This document shows positions 14,232 through 23,537 of a stretch of DNA of 49,098 nt, piece after piece. Every line of letters starts with the position of its first letter. Positions within the stretch are counted from its first letter, which is position 1. This DNA comes from Geoalkalibacter sp. Lineage in GTDB: Bacteria > Desulfobacterota > Desulfuromonadia > Desulfuromonadales > Geoalkalibacteraceae. Location: assembly GCF_030605225.1 (NCBI RefSeq), contig NZ_JAUWAV010000033.1, positions 1 to 49,098 on the forward strand, written 5' to 3'. The position numbers and the translations under genes were made by a program. Below the pieces are notes generated by a model that saw nothing but the letters and a program-made list of their open reading frames with translations, made no database searches and was not told the origin of the DNA.

Positions 14232-16447
14232 TTCTGCGCAGCCTGGAACTGCGGCATTTCGGCAAGTTCGCCGAGCGGACCTTCGAGTTCCGTCCCGGCA
14301 TGAACCTGGTCGTCGGCCCCAACGAAGCCGGCAAGTCGACTCTCATCGAAGCCATTCCGGCGGTGCTCTTCGGCGCGCGCAACAAGGAGCGGTTTCGCCC
14401 CTGGGGACGCCAGGGCAGCTGCGATGCCGCCCTGGTGCTGGAGGGCAAGGGGCGTACCCTGCGCATCGAGCGTGACATGCTCAGCGATCAGGTGGTGCTG
14501 ACCGAACGCGACGATCACTACCACAGACTTTATCAGTTCGAGGGCAAGGTCTCGCCCCAGGGTCGTTCCTCGGAACGCGGCGAGTATCTGGAGCAGTTGA
14601 GCCGCCTGCTGGGCGTGGCCGACGAGGAGATTTTTCGCGCCTCGCTGTTTTTCGGCCAGGGCAGCCTGGAAGTGTCGGGGCAGGGCGGGATGGCGGCGAA
14701 AATCAAAACCTTGCTGTCGGGCTTTGTCGAGGTCGATTACGATCGCGTGCTGCATTCCTTGCAGGAAGATTATTTCGCCATCTCCCGCCAGAATCCCTGG
14801 GGCAAGGACAAGACCCGCGAGCGCGAACTCGATGAGGTGCGCAAGCGCCTGGAGCAGTTGGAAACGCGCTGGTTCGCCGAACAGGGCAGCCTCAAGGATC
14901 TGGAAAATCTGCGCCTGGAGCTGGCCGAACTCAATCGTGCCCTGGAAAGCGGTCGCGTCGATCACGAAAAGGGCGAGCGCTATCTGGCCTGGGTGCGCAA
15001 GTACTATGAACAAGAAGAAAAAGCGGCCCTGCTGCGCCGTGAGCTGCAGCGCCTCGAACAGCAGGGCGACAAGGTCGCCGATTTACAGGATCGGCGTCAG
15101 GGCATCGAGAAGGAACTGCAGGCGGCCGGACTGCCGCTGCAACTGCCGGAGAAGCTGCCCCATCTGCTGAAGGAGAGCGAGGAGGTGCGGCAGGATCTGG
15201 TGGCTATCCAGGCGCAGGCCGTGGCCCTGCGCGAGCAGGAGCTGGAGCTGCCCCGGCCGGCCTGGAAGTGGCGTCTGGGCGCGAGTCTTGCGGGCCTCGC
15301 CGCGACGGGCGGCCTGGTGTACTGGCAACCCCAAGGGCTGACCTGGGGCGTCGGCGGCCTGGCGGCGCTGCTTTGCGGGATCTGGGGGCCCTGTCTCTGG
15401 CAGTATGTTCAGTACCGCAAGGACAAAGCCGATCTGGATGAACAGGCGCGCGTTCTTGACGAGAGCCGCGCCGAGGTGCAAAGTCGCATGGCGGAGCTCG
15501 ATGAGCAGTTCGAGAGCCTGGGCATGCGGCCCTCATCCGTCGAGCGCGTCAAGATGTTGCGCAACCTGGAGCGCCACCGCGACCTGATCCATCAGCTGCG
15601 CGAAGTGGAAAGCGCCCTGGGGGTGCTCGAAGGCGCGGCGGAACTCGACGCGGGCAAGGAGGAAATGACGCGCGAGTTGGCCGCCATCGAGGAGCGCCTC
15701 GAAAAAGAGCGGCCCAAGCAGCGCCAGGCACTCTTGGCCCGCGAGGATTTGCCCGAGGCCGAGGAGAAGCTGCGGCAGCTCGGCGAGGAGCTGCGCGCCA
15801 AGGAATCTCGTCTGCTGGAACTCACCCGCCGCGAGGCGACTTTGCAGGGGCAATTGGCCGACCTGGAGCGTGTTGAGGAGGAGGGCGCGCGCCTGCGGGA
15901 GCGCGAGGCGTTCCTGGCGCGGCGCGCTCAGGCGCTCAAAAGCGCTTTCGATCTGTTATCCGAGGCTGTCGACGAGTTTCGCCAGACCTACCTGGAGCGC
16001 TTCGCCGCCGACATCGGTCAGGCCCTGGCCACGATTTCCAGCGGCCGCTACACCGAGGTGCGTCTGGAGGATGATTTCGGCCTGCTGCTCGGCACGCGCG
16101 GCGGCCAATGGCAGCCCGTCGAGCATTTCAGTCGCGGCACCGTCGATATGGTCTATTTCGCCGTGCGTCTCGCCCTGACCCGGCATCTGGCCCGCGACCG
16201 TCGCCTGCCCCTGCTGCTCGATGATCCGCTGGTCAACCTCGACGGCGCGCGTCTGGCCGAAACCTTGCGCATCCTCGACAAAATCAGCGCCGAGCATCAG
16301 GTCATCCTGCTTGCCCACAACGAGCGTCTGCTGCGCCAGGCCGCTCGCGAACGCTGGAATGTGATACCCTTGGAACAGATCAAGACGCCTTCGACCCCCG
16401 AAACGCAAGAAAGGAATGAAGATGTCCGACAACTGTATCTTCTGTAG
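14228..16447 (+). CDS. SbcC/Rad50/YhaN-like AAA ATPase with a mid-protein membrane hairpin
   Basis: 739 residues, ATG with a strong GGAGGTGA upstream. N-terminal Walker A GPNEAGKST (30-38), long coiled-coil arms, then signature FSRGTVDMVYFAVRLAL and Walker B LPLLLDDPL with LVNLDG. This is the SMC/Rad50 plan: the ends meet to form an ATPase head that drives the partner nuclease. Where Rad50/SbcC carry a CxxC zinc hook, this protein has two hydrophobic segments (about 348-398, starting WRLGASLAGLAA and ending GIWGPCLWQYV), as in B. subtilis YhaN. It may sit at the membrane. It is also shorter than SbcC (>1000 residues). The next gene begins inside its 3' end. Confidence 0.85.
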   Translation: MILRSLELRHFGKFAERTFEFRPGMNLVVGPNEAGKSTLIEAIPAVLFGARNKERFRPWGRQGSCDAALVLEGKGRTLRIERDMLSDQVVLTERDDHYHRLYQFEGKVSPQGRSSERGEYLEQLSRLLGVADEEIFRASLFFGQGSLEVSGQGGMAAKIKTLLSGFVEVDYDRVLHSLQEDYFAISRQNPWGKDKTRERELDEVRKRLEQLETRWFAEQGSLKDLENLRLELAELNRALESGRVDHEKGERYLAWVRKYYEQEEKAALLRRELQRLEQQGDKVADLQDRRQGIEKELQAAGLPLQLPEKLPHLLKESEEVRQDLVAIQAQAVALREQELELPRPAWKWRLGASLAGLAATGGLVYWQPQGLTWGVGGLAALLCGIWGPCLWQYVQYRKDKADLDEQARVLDESRAEVQSRMAELDEQFESLGMRPSSVERVKMLRNLERHRDLIHQLREVESALGVLEGAAELDAGKEEMTRELAAIEERLEKERPKQRQALLAREDLPEAEEKLRQLGEELRAKESRLLELTRREATLQGQLADLERVEEEGARLREREAFLARRAQALKSAFDLLSEAVDEFRQTYLERFAADIGQALATISSGRYTEVRLEDDFGLLLGTRGGQWQPVEHFSRGTVDMVYFAVRLALTRHLARDRRLPLLLDDPLVNLDGARLAETLRILDKISAEHQVILLAHNERLLRQAARERWNVIPLEQIKTPSTPETQERNEDVRQLYLL

Positions 16448-16769
16448 GATCGCCGCGGGCGAGATTCCCTCGCGCATGGTCTATCAGGATGAACTGGTGG
16501 TGGCCTTCGAGGATCTCAATCCCCAGGCGCCCCATCATCTGTTGCTGGTGCCGCGCAAGCACATCCGCACCACCCTCGATCTGACCACCGCCGACAACGA
16601 AATGATCGGGCATATCCATCAGGTGGCCGGCAAGCTGGCCCACGACCTGGAATTCGCCGAGGATGGTTTTCGCATCGTCAACAACTGCAACGAAGGGGCC
16701 GGTCAGTCGGTGTGGCATCTGCACTTTCACCTGCTGGGCGGCCGCGACCTGACCTGGCCGCCGGGCTGA
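16422..16769 (+). CDS. HIT-family (HINT-like) nucleotide hydrolase
   Basis: 115 residues. Begins MSDNCIFCRIAAGEIPS and ends with the histidine triad HLHFHLLGG; the middle histidine is the nucleophile. HINT proteins hydrolyse adenosine phosphoramidates and related AMP conjugates in the cytosol. The ATG at 16422 has AAGGA six bases upstream; an ATG at 16416 would add two residues. The start lies 26 bases inside the end of the ATPase gene, so it is probably cotranscribed with it. Confidence 0.93.
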   Translation: MSDNCIFCRIAAGEIPSRMVYQDELVVAFEDLNPQAPHHLLLVPRKHIRTTLDLTTADNEMIGHIHQVAGKLAHDLEFAEDGFRIVNNCNEGAGQSVWHLHFHLLGGRDLTWPPG

Positions 16770-16801
16770 TGAAGACGTCCGCCGCACCTGTCAGGACCGC
16801 C

Positions 16802-18238
16802 ATGAGCGAAGCCGACGAGCGCACGCAAAAACGCCTGATCTCCGAGATCATGGAACTGCTGGTGACCCACCACGGCGGCGGCATGAGCGAGGAGGGCCTG
16901 GATCAGGCCATCGAGTCGCTGCAGCGGGCCTTCGAGATGGCGCGCGCCTCCCACGAGGGACAGTTTCGCAAGTCGGGCGAACCCTATTTTTTTCATCCCC
17001 TGCGCGTGGCCCATCTGGCCGCGCGGCATTGGATGGATTTCAGCTCCATCATCGCCTCGCTCATGCACGACGTGGTCGAGGATACGCCCGTCACCCTCGC
17101 CGAGGTGCAGGAGGCTTTCGGCGCCGAGGTGGCGCTGCTGGTCAACGGGCTGACCAAGGCCTCCGACGAGAGTCTGAGTCGCGAGGCTCTCAAGGCCACC
17201 ACATACCGCAAGACGGTTCTGCTCGCCATCAAGGACGTGAGGGTGCTGTGCCTCAAGTTCTGGGATCGTCTGGACAACCTGCAGACCATCGGCGCCCTGC
17301 ATCCCGACAAGCAGAGCCTGATCGCCGAGGAAACCCGGGCCATCTACGTGCCTCTCGCCCAGCATCTGGGCATGGGGAGGGTCGCCTCGGAACTGGAAGC
17401 CATGGCCCTGCGCATTCTCTACCCGCGACGTTACCGCGGCTATCAGGCGGTCATGGACAATCTGCGCGCTCAGATGGAACCCTACCTGCGGCAGATCAAA
17501 TCCCAGTTCAACAACGCCTGCGAGCACCAGAAACTCCAGGTGCTGCTGCGGGATCGCTGGCGGCCTTTTTCCATCGCCGCGGCCAAGGGCATGCACCGTG
17601 GACTCTCGACCCTTTACACTCTGGAAATTCAGGTCGATCGCACCATGGATGCCTATCTGGCCCTGGGGCAGTTGCACAGCCTTTTTCACCCCATTCCCGG
17701 CAAGCTGCGCGATCATCTGCATATCGTTTCCCAGTTCGGCTATCAGGCGATCAAGACCACGGTGCAGGCCGGCGAGTATCGGCTGCGCGTCGAGATCACC
17801 ACGCGCAAGCTGGCGCGCTTCAACGAAGCAGGCGTGCTGGCGCCGGGCTTTGAATTCAGCGTGAGCAATTTCAAGGATCTCATGCAGTCCCTCACCGAGG
17901 GCGAATCCGTTTTCGACACGGAGAGCCTGCGGCTTGCCTCGGCCTCGATCCAGGTCTACACTCCGGCGGGCGATACCCGGACCCTGCCCGAGGGCAGCAG
18001 CGCCCTGGATTTCGCCTTCGACATCCACGAGGATCTGGGTCTGCATGCCCGGCGCGCCCGGGTCAACGGCCAAACAAGGCTGCTGCGCTACCGGTTGATG
18101 GACGGCGATCAGGTCGCCATCGAGCAGGAGCCGACCCCTCAGGTCTTGCCCAAATGGCTGGAATGGGCGGTGACCCCGCGCGCCCGCAATTGCATTCGCC
18201 GCTATCTGCGCAGCCGTGTCAAAGGAGAGTCGGAATGA
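16802..18238 (+). CDS. Divergent RelA/SpoT homologue: HD hydrolase and TGS kept, synthetase decayed
   Basis: 478 residues from the ATG at 16802 (AGGA five bases upstream; an ATG at 16769 touching the HIT stop is also possible). The HD domain keeps the residues used to hydrolyse (p)ppGpp: H65 (FFHP), H89-D90 (LMHD), E93-D94 and D155/N159 in KFWDRLDN. The following region aligns with Rel synthetase (GKLRDHL, GYQAIKTT) but lacks the FRV-type acidic site, the SLH motif and the conserved E/H at its end. A TGS domain (about 388-450, VYTPAGDTRTLPEG) closes it; no ACT domain. Best read as a hydrolase-type or regulatory Rel relative beside the complete Rel at 23538. Its stop overlaps the next start. 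Confidence 0.8.
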   Translation: MSEADERTQKRLISEIMELLVTHHGGGMSEEGLDQAIESLQRAFEMARASHEGQFRKSGEPYFFHPLRVAHLAARHWMDFSSIIASLMHDVVEDTPVTLAEVQEAFGAEVALLVNGLTKASDESLSREALKATTYRKTVLLAIKDVRVLCLKFWDRLDNLQTIGALHPDKQSLIAEETRAIYVPLAQHLGMGRVASELEAMALRILYPRRYRGYQAVMDNLRAQMEPYLRQIKSQFNNACEHQKLQVLLRDRWRPFSIAAAKGMHRGLSTLYTLEIQVDRTMDAYLALGQLHSLFHPIPGKLRDHLHIVSQFGYQAIKTTVQAGEYRLRVEITTRKLARFNEAGVLAPGFEFSVSNFKDLMQSLTEGESVFDTESLRLASASIQVYTPAGDTRTLPEGSSALDFAFDIHEDLGLHARRARVNGQTRLLRYRLMDGDQVAIEQEPTPQVLPKWLEWAVTPRARNCIRRYLRSRVKGESE

Positions 18239-19305
18239 GCTGGAGTCTGTCCCGCGGGCGGCTTTCGGCCGCCTGTGTCATGCTTTGCCTGGTTTTTTTC
18301 CTGACGGGCGAGGTTCTGGCCGCTCAGGCCAATGTGTTTGTCTATCATCGCTTCGGCGATGATCGCTACCCTTCGACCAATGTGTCCGTGGAGGTGTTTC
18401 GTCGGCAATTGGAACTGCTGCGCCAAGGCGACTATCAGGTGCTTTCCCTGGGCCAGGTGGTGAAGCGTCTCAAGGCCGGAGAACCTTTGCCGGAGCGCTG
18501 CGCCGTGCTGACCATCGATGACGGCTATGAGAGTTTTGCCTCCGGGGCGCTTCCCTTGCTCATGCAGTTCGGCTATCCTGCGACCCTCTTTGTGAGCACC
18601 GACAGCGTCGGGAGCCCAGGTTACCTGGGGTGGGAAGAACTGCGGCGGATCAGCGCGGCGGGCGTTGAAATCGGCAATCACTCCGCGGCCCATGAGCATA
18701 TGGCCGCGCCGCGTGCCGGGGAAGACCCGACGGCCTGGCGCGAGCGCATGCGTGCCGATCTGGCCCGGGCGCAAGCCGCCTTCCGCGAGCATCTCGGCAT
18801 GGATCCGCGGCTGTTTGCCTATCCCTACGGCGAATACAGCCTGCCGCTCATGGAGCTATTGGAAGAGCTCGGGTTCGAGGCGGCGGCCACCCAGCATTCG
18901 GGGGTGGTTTCGCCGCACAGTCATTTGCTGGCGCTGCCGCGTTTTCCCATGGGCGGCTCCTATGCCACCTTCGAGGGTTTTCGCGACAAACTGCGCATGC
19001 GCGCCCTGCCGGTTCTCAAGACCGAGCCGAAAGAGACGGTTCTGCGTGGCGAGAACCCGCCCTGGCTCACTCTGACCATCGATCCGCACGGTGATGCCGA
19101 TCTTTCGCGGCTCAGCCTGTTCGTTCGCGGCCGGGCCGAGTCGGGCATCGTGTTTGATCCGGAACGGCCTGGCGTGGTGCGGGTGCGCGCCGCTTCGCCC
19201 CTGAGCGCTCGGCGCACCAATTACACCCTGACCGCGCCCGCCAAATCGGGCGGCGGCTGGTACTGGTACAGCCATCTGTGGATTCGTCCCGAGATGCCGG
19301 AATAA
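18235..19305 (+). CDS. Exported polysaccharide deacetylase (NodB/CE4)
   Basis: 356 residues, ATG with AAAGGAGAG five bases upstream, overlapping the previous stop by four bases. Signal peptide (about 1-31, ending LAA). The NodB domain shows motif 1 LTIDDGYES (catalytic Asp and metal Asp), motif 2 GNHSAAHEH (metal HxxxH) and FAYPYGEYS. CE4 enzymes remove N-acetyl groups from peptidoglycan, chitin-like or poly-GlcNAc polymers outside the membrane. About 100 C-terminal residues after the NodB fold form an extra beta-rich domain of unknown type. Position before a nucleotide-sugar dehydrogenase suggests polysaccharide work, though the genes are not overlapping. Confidence 0.9.
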   Translation: MSWSLSRGRLSAACVMLCLVFFLTGEVLAAQANVFVYHRFGDDRYPSTNVSVEVFRRQLELLRQGDYQVLSLGQVVKRLKAGEPLPERCAVLTIDDGYESFASGALPLLMQFGYPATLFVSTDSVGSPGYLGWEELRRISAAGVEIGNHSAAHEHMAAPRAGEDPTAWRERMRADLARAQAAFREHLGMDPRLFAYPYGEYSLPLMELLEELGFEAAATQHSGVVSPHSHLLALPRFPMGGSYATFEGFRDKLRMRALPVLKTEPKETVLRGENPPWLTLTIDPHGDADLSRLSLFVRGRAESGIVFDPERPGVVRVRAASPLSARRTNYTLTAPAKSGGGWYWYSHLWIRPEMPE

Positions 19306-19353
19306 GGTTTTGTCCTTTAAGTAATTTGTCCCATTTTCAGGAGGGCTTCATCC

Positions 19354-20670
<1,317 letters not shown>

Positions 20671-20685
20671 TTCCTGGAATGCAAC

Positions 20686-20705
20686 CACGAATGATCACGA
20701 ATGAT
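20686..20705 (+). repeat. Tandem 10-bp direct repeat
   Basis: CACGAATGAT occurs twice head to tail in the 73-base gap between the dehydrogenase and rfbD. It is a second short tandem repeat in an intergenic gap, like the heptamer array at 13066. No function is evident. Confidence 0.8.
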
Positions 20706-20743
20706 CCTCGCGACGGCGCGCGCGGAACCAGAAAGGAACGGCA

Positions 20744-21664
20744 ATGAGCCCGCATCGGGGAGAGCCGCGCCCGCTGCTGTTGTTGACCGGCGCGGGGGGA
20801 ATGCTCGGCGGCATGTTTCGCCTGCGCATGCCGGCTTACTATGAATTGCATGCCTGTGACCATGCCGCGCTGGACATCACCGATGCGGCGCGGGTCAATG
20901 AACTGGTGGAGCGGCTGCGGCCGCGGGTGATCGTCAACTGCGCCGCCTTTGCCCGCGTCGATGATTGTGAACAGAGCCGCGAATTGGCGCTGCGGGTCAA
21001 TGGGGAAGGGCCGGGTATCCTGGCGCGCGCCGCGCACCAGGTCGGGGCGGTGCTCGTGCATATCTCGACGGATTATGTGTTCGACGGCTGCAAGAAGGCG
21101 CCCTATGTCGAGGAGGATGCCGCGGCGCCGTTGTCGGTCTATGGCCTTTCCAAGCTGCGTGGCGAACAGGCCGTCGCGGCGAGTGGACTGACCAGGTTTT
21201 TCATCGTGCGCACCAGTTGGCTCTATGGCCCCGGGGGCGGGAATTTCGTCGAGACGATCATCCGCTTGGCCAAGGAGCGCGAAGAACTGCGCATCGTCGC
21301 CGACCAGATCGGCTGTCCGACCTATACCCGCGATCTGGTCCTGGCCGTGTTTCGTCTGCTCGATACGCCGCGCCATCTCGACGTGGGGCAAAACGGCGAT
21401 CCTTACGGCATCTATCACTTTGCCGGGGCTGGGCAATGCAGTTGGTTCGAGTTCGCCGAGGATATCGTCACCCTGCTGCGCCGCCATGAGCCCGGGCCGG
21501 CGGTGAAACGCATCCTGCCCATCCGTACCGAGGATTATCCCCTGCCGGCCGCGCGGCCGCGCTGGTCGGTGCTTTCGACGGAAAAATATCAGCGCCTGAC
21601 CGGAGCGGTCGTGCCTCATTGGCGACAGAGTCTGCAGGATTATTTCGAAGCGAGGTTCGCATGA
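20744..21664 (+). CDS. rfbD: dTDP-4-dehydrorhamnose reductase
   Basis: 306 residues, ATG with AAAGGA six bases upstream. Extended SDR fold: nucleotide motif LLTGAGGMLGG near the start, NCAAFARVDDCE, STDYVFDG and the catalytic YGLSK (YxxxK). VRTSWLYGPGGGNFV and GCPTYTRDL are standard RmlD motifs. It makes the last step to dTDP-L-rhamnose for cell-surface polysaccharide. The other rml genes are not here, so the pathway is split. Its stop overlaps the yicC start by four bases, tying a sugar gene to the gmk-rpoZ operon. Confidence 0.92.
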   Translation: MSPHRGEPRPLLLLTGAGGMLGGMFRLRMPAYYELHACDHAALDITDAARVNELVERLRPRVIVNCAAFARVDDCEQSRELALRVNGEGPGILARAAHQVGAVLVHISTDYVFDGCKKAPYVEEDAAAPLSVYGLSKLRGEQAVAASGLTRFFIVRTSWLYGPGGGNFVETIIRLAKEREELRIVADQIGCPTYTRDLVLAVFRLLDTPRHLDVGQNGDPYGIYHFAGAGQCSWFEFAEDIVTLLRRHEPGPAVKRILPIRTEDYPLPAARPRWSVLSTEKYQRLTGAVVPHWRQSLQDYFEARFA

Positions 21665-22539
21665 TCAAGAGCATGACCGGTTACGGCAAGGGACAGGCGC
21701 GTCACGGCGGTCTGTCGTTGACCGTTGAAATCAAGACCGTCAATCACCGCTTCGGTGATATCGGCATCAAGGCGCCGCGCTTTCTGCTGCCCCTGGAAAA
21801 CGAGATCAAGAAGCGTGTCGGCGAGCGGCTGCGGCGCGGCAAGATCGATGTGTTCATTTCCCAGGAATCGAGTGAGGCGTCATCCTCTGTGCCGGTTCTC
21901 AACCGTCCCCTGGCCGAGGCCTACGTCAATCTGTTTCGCCAGATGGAAGCCTGGTTCGATCTGCGTGACGGGATTCCTCTGGCATTGCTTGCCGCTCAAC
22001 GCGATGTCGTCCAGTTGCAGGAAGCCAGTGTCGATCCGCCGCAGGTCGCTCAGGTTCTCCATGAGGCCCTGGACCAGGCTCTCGCCGCTGTGGAGCAGAT
22101 GCGCGCCGCCGAAGGGAGGGCGACCTTGGACGATCTGGAGGCGCGTCTCAGCCAGAGCGAGGAATTTCTGACCCAGATCAAGTTACGCGCGCCCCAGGTG
22201 GTCGATGAGTGGCGCGAGAAACTGCACCAGCGTCTGGAGCGGTTTCGGGGAGATTTCGAGGTCGATCCCCAGCGCCTCGCCCAGGAAGTGGCCCTGTTTG
22301 CCGACCGCTGCGACATCAGCGAGGAAACGGCGCGTTTTGCGAGCCACCTGGCCCAGTTTCGCGAACTGCTGCGCCAGGAGGAGGCGGTGGGGCGCCAATT
22401 GGATTTTCTCGCTCAGGAGCTCAATCGCGAGGCCAACACCATGGGGTCCAAATCCAACGACGCCGAGCTGACCCGCATGGTGGTGCAGCTCAAGGCGGAG
22501 TTGGAGAAGATTCGCGAGCAGGTGCAGAATGTCGAGTGA
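21661..22539 (+). CDS. yicC: YicC-family endoribonuclease
   Basis: 292 residues starting MIKSMTGYGKGQ, the invariant N-terminus. The family runs from the SMTGYG segment with VNHRFGDI to the C-terminal DUF1732 part (about 210-292, DISEETARFASHL and EANTMGSKS). YicC proteins are now considered endoribonucleases affecting small-RNA and mRNA decay. Here the gene overlaps gmk by 11 bases, the usual order in this lineage. The small DUF370/RemA-type gene often found between them is absent. Confidence 0.92.
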   Translation: MIKSMTGYGKGQARHGGLSLTVEIKTVNHRFGDIGIKAPRFLLPLENEIKKRVGERLRRGKIDVFISQESSEASSSVPVLNRPLAEAYVNLFRQMEAWFDLRDGIPLALLAAQRDVVQLQEASVDPPQVAQVLHEALDQALAAVEQMRAAEGRATLDDLEARLSQSEEFLTQIKLRAPQVVDEWREKLHQRLERFRGDFEVDPQRLAQEVALFADRCDISEETARFASHLAQFRELLRQEEAVGRQLDFLAQELNREANTMGSKSNDAELTRMVVQLKAELEKIREQVQNVE

Positions 22540-23161
22540 GCCTGGTATTTCTCCGCGGGGCACCCTGTTTGTCGTGTCCGCCCCTTCGGGAACGGGCAAA
22601 ACCACCCTGTGCAAGCGGATTGTTGACATTTTTCCAAACCTTCGGCAATCTGTCTCGTTCACCACGCGGGCCATGCGCCCCGGGGAACGCGACGGCGTCG
22701 ATTATTTTTTCGTCAGCCCGCAAACCTTCGCGGACATGGTCGCCGCCAAAGCTTTCGCCGAGTGGGCAGAAGTCCACGGCAACCGCTACGGCACGGCCAT
22801 CAAAACGCTTGAGGACTGGCGCAACGCCGGCTGTGACGTGCTGCTCGACATCGATATCCAGGGCGCGGCACAACTGCGCAAAACCTATGATCAGGGCGTC
22901 TTCGTGTTCATTCTGCCGCCCGATCTGGTTGAGCTGCGGCGGCGGCTGGAAGGGCGGGGCACCGACGCGCCCGAGGTGATCGAGCGGCGCATCGCCAATG
23001 CCCGCCGGGAAATTCCCGAGTGCGTGCACTACGATTACTTGATCGTCAACGATGATTTCGAGCAGGCGCTGAACCGTCTGACGTCCATCATCACCGCCGA
23101 GGGCTGCCGCACCGCGCGCATGCTCCCGACCTTGGCGAAAACCTTTGATCTGTTCCGTTGA
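22529..23161 (+). CDS. gmk: Guanylate kinase
   Basis: 210 residues. P-loop SAPSGTGKTTLC near residue 18, GMP-site segment SFTTRAMRPGERDGVDYFF, and the lid region with RRRLEGRGTD. Phosphorylates GMP to GDP with ATP. It starts inside yicC and is followed 35 bases later by rpoZ and then rel, so GDP/GTP supply, RNA polymerase omega and (p)ppGpp metabolism are in one operon. Confidence 0.97.
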   Translation: MSSEPGISPRGTLFVVSAPSGTGKTTLCKRIVDIFPNLRQSVSFTTRAMRPGERDGVDYFFVSPQTFADMVAAKAFAEWAEVHGNRYGTAIKTLEDWRNAGCDVLLDIDIQGAAQLRKTYDQGVFVFILPPDLVELRRRLEGRGTDAPEVIERRIANARREIPECVHYDYLIVNDDFEQALNRLTSIITAEGCRTARMLPTLAKTFDLFR

Positions 23162-23196
23162 CTTAATAAACACCAGCCTGCAAGGAGAAGATCACC

Positions 23197-23403
23197 ATGG
23201 CACGCGTAACCGTCGAAGATTGCCTGCGGCAGATTCCCAACCGCTTTTTGCTCACCATGATCGCCGCCAAACGCGCCAAGCAGTTGTACAAGGGCGGCGC
23301 GCCTCTCATCGAGAACAAGCAGAACAACAAAAAAGTCGTTCTCGCTCTGCGCGAAATAGCCGCCGGCAAGATTGAATACGAGTTGCCGACGCGTCGAAAA
23401 TAG
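23197..23403 (+). CDS. rpoZ: RNA polymerase omega subunit
   Basis: 68 residues, [10 protein letters not shown] start, ribosome site AAGGAG seven bases upstream. [16 protein letters not shown] is the conserved omega core that clamps the beta' C-terminus. In proteobacteria omega also forms part of a ppGpp site, which suits its place directly before rel. Confidence 0.97.
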   Translation: MARVTVEDCLRQIPNRFLLTMIAAKRAKQLYKGGAPLIENKQNNKKVVLALREIAAGKIEYELPTRRK

Positions 23404-23537
23404 CCTGCCGTCCCATGCATTTTGCCCCTTGATCCAGCACGTGGGCAGGCGCCATACTGTGGCGGGCGGCGTTGAGCCGGCCGCCTTTTTTACGTGGATC
23501 GGGCGGCTCGGCGCCAACCGCGGGTACGGATAAATTC

